DNA from: an uncultured Armatimonadota bacterium
GTDB lineage: Bacteria; Armatimonadota; Armatimonadia; Armatimonadales; Armatimonadaceae
DNA: 5,467 nucleotides
Assembly (NCBI GenBank): GCA_903924445.1
Contig: CAIYBQ010000184.1
Span: 1 to 5,467, forward strand
Direction: 5' to 3'
Positions within the stretch are counted from its first letter, which is position 1; each line of letters starts with the position of its first letter. The position numbers and the translations under genes are program-made. A model generated the notes under the pieces. That model worked only from the letters and a program-made list of their open reading frames with translations, made no database searches and was not told the origin of the DNA. Below, piece by piece: positions 1-5,467 of the stretch.

Positions 1-2281
1 CAATAAAGCTGTAGCCACCAGTCCCGGATGAGCGCTCTGTTGTGACCTTTGGCGGAAGCTGTTTGTTGGCCCCAACCGCGATGATCAGAAAGGTTGCAAG
101 GCCGACAACACTCATGCTTGTGAACAGGCCATTTAGATTACTCGTCAGCCTGCGCATCGCGAAGACCTGCGCTGTGCTTTTCCAAATGGAACGCATCAGT
201 CGCGTCATGTAAATGCGTAGTGCACCCAACAAAAGGACGAAGAAACCCATCCCAGCCATCATTAGGTACTCAGCACGCTCCGCACCGCTGATGCCAAGTG
301 CGTAGACAAACAGTGGCAGCCAGAGGACGAAGCCAACGATAACAGTCGGCGTCCCGGGAGACAGTGGCAGCTGGATGGTCTTGCGGCGCGATGCCTTCGT
401 CGTTTTCGGGTTTCGTGTTGCGATGAGGACTGTGGCCGTACCGATGACAATACTCACCACAATACCAGTGACAATATTGACCGCGGTTACGTGCAGCGGA
501 ATGGTTGTGTCCCAAAGCGGAGCCAGCGCGAGACCTACGGACTCAGTATAAATCCATGAAAGCCCAGCCGAGCCAAGCAAGCTTGAAATCGCGGCGATGC
601 CGACAAGCTCGATAATGAACATCCGGCGAATCGTTGCAGCAGGAACGCCACAGGCAGCAAGCACCACCCGTTCCCCTTTACGTTCTTCGAGGGTGGCATC
701 CACCATCCACTTGATCAACAGTGCTGCCGAGATCAGCAGAAAGCTTCCAAGCGCGAGGAAGAGCCCTCCGAAATCAAGTCCTCCGCTTGCACTAGCACGT
801 GCATCGGAGCGGAGAGGCCGTACGAACATCCCAAGCGCCGCCGGATTGATGCTTCGACGCAGCTGTGCCCGGATACCATCAAGAGTGTTTGGCGGGCTTG
901 TAAACCGAATCGCAGTGAGGTTTCCGAAGCGGTTCCCCCAGAGCGTCTGGCCATCCGAGAGGCTGACAAATGCCTTTGGCGTCCCTTTAAATTTTTCCCA
1001 GTATGCCTGATCTTTATCGCGGAGCAACGCCAGGTCAATCGGAACGCCTGGCTCCCATTCGCGGCAGTCCTTCTTATCGGAAAGTCCGGGGAGGATTGGC
1101 ATAAACTCGCGATCGGCGGCAAGACCAACAATCTGCACAACTTTGGAAACCTTGCGCACAGCCGTTTTGCGTACCAGCTCACGATTGGCACCGAGGACCC
1201 AATAGTCAAGCGTGATGTCATCGCCGACCTTGGCATTTTGGTCATCGGCAAGCCACTGATTAATGATGATGCCGCCACTTGGAATTGGACCAAGCGTGTC
1301 GGTCGCGGTCACCATCGAGTACGGTGTAACCACTTTCCCCTTAGTAAGGCGGTTGACAAATGTCGTGAGGGCGGGTTCTGCCCCGCGCACGGACAGGCCG
1401 GCTTCCGCCACATGTGGATCGAGGAAAACACGTCCGGTGCGTAGCTCAAAATGCCGCTTGCCACTAATCGTAATCGGGCGGACCTCAAGATCGGCATCCT
1501 CGATATCCCAGCCGCGGAAGAGTGCTTTTGAGAGATCCGCAGTGTTGACATCGCCGCTTGCAGGCTTTCCAAAGAGCAGCATGTTGATGCGCCCAACGAG
1601 GCCAACCTGTTTTTGCAACAGCTTGAGGTCAACGAAAATATTGCGTGGCGCGAGCTGGTTTGCCGCTAGTCCAAAGCGACCAAGCTCGCTGTCCTTTAGA
1701 ATTCGGCCGACTTTTACACGGAACGTGACAACGGCATCATCGATGGTCGCAAGGGGCGCATCCCGTGACAGAAGCGTTGGTTTCTCAACGGACAGGATAA
1801 CTTCATCGCCGACCTTGAGCCCCGCGGCACGTGCAAGGCCGATGTTGATAATGACTGTGTCATCCGTAGGAACAGGAATCGGACCAGAGCTTACGGTTCG
1901 CTTTGCGAAGGCTCCACTCGCTTCAAAAAACCGTGTATCTACACCGTACACACTGGTATCGCCTGCCCGGAGCCGCGTCGCCCCAGCTGCATCCTGTGTC
2001 ACAGCACCTTTGAGAGCAAGAACGGGTGCCGTGGGGATACCGCCATCCAGTGCGACCGAGCCAGCGAGGCTGTCACGAAAGTGATGCTCACCTGCCACCA
2101 TCACAGCGGAGAAGTTGCCCAAACGGGCATCCACCATTTCTGAAAGGCCACGGCGCACCGAATCGCCGATGGCGAGGGAGCCCGTGATAACGATTGCCGA
2201 AAGGATGATGCCGGCGGCAAACCAAAGCGACTTTGTCCAGCGGTAACGCAGCGATTGGCTGATATAGCGAAGTGGTGTCAC
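1..2281 (-). CDS. Large FtsX-family ABC transporter permease (MacB/LolCE-like), 3' end outside window
   Basis: Inner-membrane permease expected to work with the ATPase encoded just upstream. The frame stays open for 760 codons from a GTG at 2281 to the window edge, so the C-terminus is missing. Visible order: a short basic N-terminus, a first membrane helix at about 18-42 (SLWFAAGIILSAIVITGSLA), a long extracytoplasmic region of roughly 450 residues, then helices near 504-522, 555-575, 590-612, 645-662, 672-690 and 716-736, ending in RSSGTGGYSFI. The FtsX core with an ERKGE motif follows the helix near 504. The ectodomain includes GTPKAFVSLSDGQ and the paired segments NIGLARAAGLKVGDEV and INQWLADDQNAKVGDD, suggesting duplicated subdomains. 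The helix at 716 looks like the start of a second FtsX unit, so the whole protein is probably over 1000 residues. The GTG start is supported by a good ribosome site and the 4-base overlap with the ATPase stop. Family confidence is high; the substrate is unknown. Confidence 0.9.
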   Translation of the reverse strand, partial: MTPLRYISQSLRYRWTKSLWFAAGIILSAIVITGSLAIGDSVRRGLSEMVDARLGNFSAVMVAGEHHFRDSLAGSVALDGGIPTAPVLALKGAVTQDAAGATRLRAGDTSVYGVDTRFFEASGAFAKRTVSSGPIPVPTDDTVIINIGLARAAGLKVGDEVILSVEKPTLLSRDAPLATIDDAVVTFRVKVGRILKDSELGRFGLAANQLAPRNIFVDLKLLQKQVGLVGRINMLLFGKPASGDVNTADLSKALFRGWDIEDADLEVRPITISGKRHFELRTGRVFLDPHVAEAGLSVRGAEPALTTFVNRLTKGKVVTPYSMVTATDTLGPIPSGGIIINQWLADDQNAKVGDDITLDYWVLGANRELVRKTAVRKVSKVVQIVGLAADREFMPILPGLSDKKDCREWEPGVPIDLALLRDKDQAYWEKFKGTPKAFVSLSDGQTLWGNRFGNLTAIRFTSPPNTLDGIRAQLRRSINPAALGMFVRPLRSDARASASGGLDFGGLFLALGSFLLISAALLIKWMVDATLEERKGERVVLAACGVPAATIRRMFIIELVGIAAISSLLGSAGLSWIYTESVGLALAPLWDTTIPLHVTAVNIVTGIVVSIVIGTATVLIATRNPKTTKASRRKTIQLPLSPGTPTVIVGFVLWLPLFVYALGISGAERAEYLMMAGMGFFVLLLGALRIYMTRLMRSIWKSTAQVFAMRRLTSNLNGLFTSMSVVGLATFLIIAVGANKQLPPKVTTERSSGTGGYSFI

Positions 2282-2967
2282 CCGTTGACCTCGACAAGCT
2301 TGCCAGCATCGAGGCGGACGATACGCCCGAGCCGCGCAGCAATCTCGGGCGTATGCGTTACGACAATAAGGGTAAAGCCATCATCTTTTTGCAGCTCAAG
2401 TAATAGATCCAGCAGCGCCCCGGCGGTGGCCGCATCCAACGCACCGGTGGGCTCATCTGCGAGGACGATATCCGGGTTTTGCAAGAGCGCGCGTACCACT
2501 GCAACCCGCTGGCACTCGCCGCCGGAGAGCTCGGATGGTTTATGCGATGTACGTTCGGCAAGCCCTACGCGCTCAAGGAGGCCGTTCGCCCGGGAAACAG
2601 CATCCGTGGACAGGCGTTTCCCCTTCCCTGCCAGCTGTGGAACCAGGACATTTTCAAGCACTGTGAGGTGTGGGATTAGGTGGTGTTGCTGAAACACAAA
2701 TCCGATGTGGTCGCGGCGAAAGGCTGCGAGGTCTTTCTCGGAAGTAGGTGAGGCGGCGCCATCGTAGGTGACCGTTCCAGCTGTCGGCGTCTCGAGGGTC
2801 CCGATGATATGGAGGAGGGTCGACTTTCCGCTCCCGGATGGCCCGATAATCCCCGTAATGGAGCCGGACGCAAACGCTACAGAGAGGCGGTCGAGGACGC
2901 CGATATCGTGTCCCCCAGCGGGCGAATAAACTTTGTCAACACTCGAAACATTTATGGACACACCCAT
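2278..2967 (-). CDS. ABC transporter ATP-binding protein, LolD/MacB type
   Basis: Cytoplasmic ATPase, 229 residues, the normal length for LolD/MacB/FtsE-type subunits. All nucleotide-binding motifs are present in order: Walker A GPSGSGKST (42-50), Q-loop in VFQQHHLIP (91-99), signature LSGGECQR (147-154), Walker B IVLADEP (167-173) running into the D-loop region TGALD, and the H-loop histidine in VTHTPE (His205). The DEPTGALD wording and the position of LSGGE place it with ATPases that drive FtsX-type permeases rather than importers. The cysteine in LSGGECQR, where LSGGEQQR is more common in this family, is a mild deviation. It starts one base after the glycosyltransferase stop and its TGA overlaps the permease GTG by four bases, so the two subunits are almost certainly made together. 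ATP hydrolysis should move the permease ectodomain to extract or export an envelope substrate. The substrate cannot be read from the sequence. Confidence 0.95.
   Translation of the reverse strand: MGVSINVSSVDKVYSPAGGHDIGVLDRLSVAFASGSITGIIGPSGSGKSTLLHIIGTLETPTAGTVTYDGAASPTSEKDLAAFRRDHIGFVFQQHHLIPHLTVLENVLVPQLAGKGKRLSTDAVSRANGLLERVGLAERTSHKPSELSGGECQRVAVVRALLQNPDIVLADEPTGALDAATAGALLDLLLELQKDDGFTLIVVTHTPEIAARLGRIVRLDAGKLVEVNG
2288..2292 (-). promoter_or_regulatory. Ribosome binding site of the FtsX permease
   Basis: On the minus strand GAGGT lies six bases before the GTG at 2281, inside the last codons of the ATPase gene. It decides the non-ATG start, and together with the GTGA stop/start overlap it points to translational coupling of ATPase and permease. 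Confidence 0.6.
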
Positions 2968-2968
2968 C

Positions 2969-4246
2969 TCACACCGCCTTCTTCATTTGCGAATCAAACG
3001 CTGCGACCACGCCGGCAGCCATACTTTGCGTTGAAAAGCGCTCCACAACCGATGCTCTTCCGGCAGCAGCAAGCGTAGCACCGTTGCCATTCAGAACATC
3101 TATCAATACGCGTTCGTAGTCACCATCGACAGACTGATCAAAGAGCGCAACGCCTCCCGTTTCGATAGCTAGCTCTGGGAAAGCGCCATGTTTTGGTGCC
3201 ACAACAGGAACGCCGCAGGCAAGCGCCTCGATGACATATAAGCCAAACGATTCACCGTACAGCGCTGGCACACTGAGGACATCCATCGTCTGGAGGAGAC
3301 GTACTTTTTCATCCATCGTGACATTGTCATGAAACGAGACCGCGCCCTCACACCCCGCATCGCGCAAGCGCTGCTGGATAGCGGCGACATACGACTCATC
3401 AGCCGCGGTCTTTGTGCCAACGACTACCAAACTGGCATCCGGGAGGGACTTTTTGCACGCGATAAAGGCATCCACCAACATGTGCAAGCCCTTGCCGTAG
3501 CACTGCCGCGCCAGATAGCCGAATACATGCCCTTTTGTGCGCAGAACTGGCTTGTAAACATCCGTGTCAGTGCCATTGTGGACAACATGGACGCGACCTG
3601 GGTTAAGCTGAGCCCGCTCAATCATGACATCACCGTATGTCTTACTGACCGCAATAAAGCCATCCACGAACTTGGAACGCTTTACGACTTCCTGCCAGCA
3701 CAGGGCACGATGCGAATCCGGAAGGGCATCAAGAAATGTGTCCTCACCGTGCAGTGTGCACCAAACCGCTGCGTTGGTGATGTCTCGTAGTCTCCGCGCA
3801 ATTCCAACGAGGAGGATGTTCGAAAGCAGCACGACATCGGGGCGTACATCGTCACGAAGCCAAGCAGCAAGCCTGTCAAGTTCCTTAACTTGGTGTCCAT
3901 CCTCGCCCTTGAGCATCGTCAGCGTCATCGGGCCGAGGTCTTTCGCCTGAGTCATCCCGGCGCGCTTCGCGGCACTTGCGAGGGCCTTCGGGGAATCGAA
4001 GAGCTTATCAATCCAGCGGGGTGTTTTCCGGAAAACCGGGACTGCATGCTGGAGATAGACATTAATGCCCCCCATGTAGACGGCGCTTGTGTTTTCATCC
4101 GCAGTGTCAAGTGTCGGCGGGAGGTAAAGCGGTACAAATAGCACATCGTGGCCGAGGCGCCGAAGCTCCTTCGCAAGTGCCTGATCGCGGAGACATGTTC
4201 CACAATGAAAGCTCCCGGTTCCCGGTGTCAAGACTGCGATGCGCAT
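2969..4246 (-). CDS. Glycosyltransferase, GT4-like GT-B fold
   Basis: Probable retaining glycosyltransferase of 425 residues, complete, with no signal peptide or membrane helix, so cytoplasmic or peripheral. The N-terminal acceptor half opens with MRIAVLTPGTGSFHCGTCLR, a strand-loop-helix start with a glycine-rich loop and a CxxC pair (Cys15, Cys18), followed by a Rossmann-like pattern. SKFVDGFIAVSKTYGD (191-206) and VHVVHNGTDTDVYKP (219-233) mark the linker typical of GT4 enzymes. The C-terminal donor-binding half has the EX7E motif in GESFGLYVIEALACGVPVVA (331-350; Glu332 and Glu340), expected to contact the nucleotide-sugar. The ATG at 4246 follows a weak AGGGA ribosome site (4258-4262, 11 bases away). 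It is the first gene of the leftward operon, one base ahead of an ABC ATPase. Acceptor and sugar are not predictable. A role in glycolipid, polysaccharide or lipoprotein glycosylation fits the neighbours but is inference. Confidence 0.93.
   Translation of the reverse strand: MRIAVLTPGTGSFHCGTCLRDQALAKELRRLGHDVLFVPLYLPPTLDTADENTSAVYMGGINVYLQHAVPVFRKTPRWIDKLFDSPKALASAAKRAGMTQAKDLGPMTLTMLKGEDGHQVKELDRLAAWLRDDVRPDVVLLSNILLVGIARRLRDITNAAVWCTLHGEDTFLDALPDSHRALCWQEVVKRSKFVDGFIAVSKTYGDVMIERAQLNPGRVHVVHNGTDTDVYKPVLRTKGHVFGYLARQCYGKGLHMLVDAFIACKKSLPDASLVVVGTKTAADESYVAAIQQRLRDAGCEGAVSFHDNVTMDEKVRLLQTMDVLSVPALYGESFGLYVIEALACGVPVVAPKHGAFPELAIETGGVALFDQSVDGDYERVLIDVLNGNGATLAAAGRASVVERFSTQSMAAGVVAAFDSQMKKAV
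2977..2983 (-). promoter_or_regulatory. Ribosome binding site of the ABC ATPase
   Basis: AAGAAGG on the minus strand lies nine bases before the ATG at 2967, within the lysine codons that end the glycosyltransferase. It supports this ATG and coupled translation across the one-base gap. Confidence 0.5.
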
Positions 4247-4392
4247 TTATAGATGTTTCCCTGCCCTTTGTCGTCGTAGGAATAAACACGCTGTTCCTCC
4301 CGCTGGTTCCCATGTGGGCCGGAGAAAGAACAACCATTCCACCTTACCGTGCCGCCGCCGGGGATGGAATCAGGATTATAATCAACCGATTC
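4247..4392. other. Divergent intergenic region
   Basis: About 146 bp between the start codons of the glycosyltransferase (minus) and the methyltransferase (plus). It should carry the promoters of both units. I see a palindromic -10-like element at 4375-4382, a small CCCA/TGGG hairpin at 4309-4318 and a 6-bp inverted repeat ATTCCA/TGGAAT (4336-4341 and 4365-4370). None of these small repeats is strong enough to call a terminator or riboswitch. Both strands happen to be open in aligned frames here, but no convincing start or family resemblance supports a gene. Confidence 0.6.
4375..4382. promoter_or_regulatory. Palindromic ATTATAAT, candidate shared -10 element of divergent promoters
   Basis: ATTATAAT is its own reverse complement, so a perfect TATAAT is read at 4377-4382 on plus and at 4380-4375 on minus. 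On plus, transcription would start near 4389, only a few bases before the methyltransferase ATG at 4393, giving an almost leaderless message. On minus, the glycosyltransferase would have a leader of about 120 bases. No good -35 box is seen on either strand: the best minus hexamer, GTGATG at 4403-4398, matches TTGACA at three of six bases, and the plus -35 zone is GCC repeats. Chance occurrence is possible. Confidence 0.35.
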
Positions 4393-5467
4393 ATGAGCAT
4401 CACCGATAACAGCCGTCTTACCTGGCCAGGGCGTAGCGATAGCCCCATCCAAACCGATCCATCAATGCCGGTGATCGCCCGATGTGAGCATCACCGCGTT
4501 GGACAACCATCCACGACGACGCGCTTGATTCACGGCGATAATCTCGGCGTTTTACAGCGCTTGGTTGCGGAGCAACCTAAGAGCGTTGCTTGTATTTATA
4601 TTGATCCGCCGTTTGGGATAGGCACCGTTTTCCGGACATCCCATGCAACCGGGACACGCGACACGACGACCAGTGACCCGATTGCTTATCGGGATCAGTG
4701 GAGTGGCGGCATTGAGGGCTACCTGTCGTTTATGCATCCGCGGCTCATTTTGTTGCGTGAGCTTCTTACACCCGATGGTGTAATCTTCGTTCATTGCGAC
4801 TGGCGGGCGAACGCGCATCTACGCATCCTGATGGGCGAGGTGTTCGGACCGGAAAACTTCCGAAACGAAATTCTCTGGCGCCGTGCTCCAAACCTAGGAA
4901 AGCAGGCTGCATCGAATCAGCTTGGCCGCACCTTCGAAAGTATCCTTCTCTTTAGTCGCAACCCGGGCAAAGCACTGAGGGGTGGGCATCCGGAAATTAC
5001 CACGCCTTATCCACTAACGAGGGCTGGGCATCCAAAGGGGTGTTTCTTCGATGAGCTGCGTGCTTGCTGGTACACAACGGCGCCGCGGGGCGACTACACG
5101 GATGACAGCATCGCACGTCTCGAGGCGGATGGCCGTATCCACCGCTCGGCGAGTGGCACGGTTTATATAAAGTACTTTCTGGAGCAGGCACCGGATGGCT
5201 GCTGGGTTAAACGACAGCGCGTGGACACGCTTTGGGATGACTCTGCGGTGCGGCCGCTTCGTCACCGGCCAAAGTCGGAGGACATGGGTTACGATACCCA
5301 GAAGCCCGAAGGCTTACTTGAGCGCATTGTCAGCTGGGCGACGCTCCCGGGCGATACCGTTCTGGATGCTTTTAACGGCTCGGGGACGACGATAACCGTT
5401 GCCAGTAAGCTGGGGCGAAATGCAATAGGCATTGATGTCGGGGATGCATCGATTTCGATCACCCGCC
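4393..5467 (+). CDS. Site-specific DNA methyltransferase, beta-class amino-MTase (probably N6-adenine), 3' end outside window
   Basis: Transfers a methyl group from S-adenosylmethionine to an amino base in DNA, most likely N6 of adenine because the catalytic motif is DPPF (71-74) rather than SPPY. The 358 visible codons show NSRLTWPGR near the N-terminus, RLIHGDNLGVLQRL (45-58), CIYIDPPFGIGT, GVIFVHCDW (129-137), NFRNEILW (155-162), a variable region of about 165-290 that should hold target recognition, TQKPEGLLERI (302-312), the AdoMet-binding DAFNGSGTT (325-333) and GRNAIGID (341-348). Catalytic motif before and AdoMet motif after the recognition region is beta-class order, as in type III Mod subunits. 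The ATG at 4393 is chosen because the TW-G-(K/R) segment that usually precedes GDN in this family lies just inside it; no clear ribosome site is present, and ATG 4465 is the alternative. The frame continues past the window. No restriction partner is visible, so orphan or restriction-modification status is open. Confidence 0.9.
   Translation, partial: MSITDNSRLTWPGRSDSPIQTDPSMPVIARCEHHRVGQPSTTTRLIHGDNLGVLQRLVAEQPKSVACIYIDPPFGIGTVFRTSHATGTRDTTTSDPIAYRDQWSGGIEGYLSFMHPRLILLRELLTPDGVIFVHCDWRANAHLRILMGEVFGPENFRNEILWRRAPNLGKQAASNQLGRTFESILLFSRNPGKALRGGHPEITTPYPLTRAGHPKGCFFDELRACWYTTAPRGDYTDDSIARLEADGRIHRSASGTVYIKYFLEQAPDGCWVKRQRVDTLWDDSAVRPLRHRPKSEDMGYDTQKPEGLLERIVSWATLPGDTVLDAFNGSGTTITVASKLGRNAIGIDVGDASISITR
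4394..4405 (+). repeat. Direct repeat TGAGCATCACCG, copy 1
   Basis: A 12-base direct repeat shared exactly with 4485-4496. The two copies lie in different reading frames of the methyltransferase, so a repeated peptide does not explain them. This copy covers the methyltransferase start codon region and overlaps the place where a minus-strand -35 would lie. Confidence 0.45.
4485..4496 (+). repeat. Direct repeat TGAGCATCACCG, copy 2
   Basis: Second exact copy of the 12-base repeat at 4394-4405. Its ATCACCG end (4490-4496) also pairs with CGGTGAT at 4469-4475, forming a 7-bp inverted repeat with a 14-base centre. Confidence 0.45.

Noticed and set aside
733..1293. Minus-strand 186-codon frame inside the permease
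   Set aside because: Alternative frame of the permease gene with no recognisable domain, while the permease frame is continuous and family-like across it.
1263..2084. Plus-strand 273-codon open frame
   Set aside because: It is antisense to the permease, which has clear helices and family motifs; the translation is rich in Ser, Arg, Pro and Thr, as expected of a shadow frame.
3329..3790. Plus-strand 153-codon open frame
   Set aside because: Antisense to the glycosyltransferase, whose GT4 motifs are intact; no domain or ribosome site of its own.
4066..4392. Possible N-terminal extension of the methyltransferase (same frame open back to a TAA at 4063-4065, with ATGs at 4195 and 4312)
   Set aside because: The extension would overlap the divergent glycosyltransferase or the promoter region, and the family-like sequence begins only after the ATG at 4393.
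4228..4452. Minus-strand 74-codon frame upstream of the glycosyltransferase, with protein-like stretches such as GGGTVRWNGCSFSGPHG
   Set aside because: Its only possible start is a TTG with no good ribosome site, it overlaps the glycosyltransferase start by 19 bases and the methylase 5' end in exactly aligned codons, and I recognise no family. A real small protein is not excluded; conservation in relatives would decide.
4465..4467. Alternative methyltransferase start ATG
   Set aside because: It would drop the NSRLTWPGR segment that resembles the usual N-terminus of this methylase family, and it has no better ribosome site. It remains possible.
1..5467. CRISPR arrays, tRNA or rRNA genes, insertion sequences, strong rho-independent terminators
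   Set aside because: No repeat-spacer pattern, no RNA gene hallmarks, no transposase, and no GC stem followed by a T run was seen; the genes abut so closely that there is little room for them.

Overview
The window is bacterial and densely coded: three genes read leftward on the minus strand and one reads rightward, divergently, from a gap of about 150 bp. The host is best guessed as a member of the Planctomycetota/Verrucomicrobiota group or a relative. The guess rests on protein style: a very large double-FtsX permease whose first half contains the GTPKAFV and GTGGY segments, beside a GT4 glycosyltransferase starting with a GSFHCGTCLRD-type motif. I recall these as typical of such genomes, but no search was run. 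The base composition is moderately GC-rich and even throughout, and I see no compositional island.

Left block, minus strand, 4246 down to 1: a cytoplasmic GT4-like glycosyltransferase (2969-4246), a LolD/MacB-type ABC ATPase (2278-2967) and a large FtsX-family permease (2281 down to 1, running out of the window). The junctions are very tight: one base between the first two genes, and a 4-base stop/start overlap between the last two. This argues for one translationally coupled transcript. ATPase and permease should form one mechanotransmission-type exporter or extractor working on an envelope substrate. The glycosyltransferase in the same transcript suggests a glycolipid, glycan or glycosylated lipoprotein substrate, which is inference only.

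Gap, 4247-4392: no convincing gene. It contains a palindromic ATTATAAT that gives a perfect TATAAT on both strands, a candidate overlapping divergent promoter. A CGGTGAT/ATCACCG motif occurs three times just inside the rightward gene.

Right block, plus strand, 4393 to the end: a beta-class amino DNA methyltransferase (DPPF before, FNGSGTT after the target-recognition region), cut by the window end. It is either an orphan methylase or the first gene of a restriction-modification or defence system whose partner would lie to the right, outside the window.

Nothing in the window is clearly a new system. The most useful open questions are what follows the methylase, and what the glycosyltransferase-ABC-permease operon handles.
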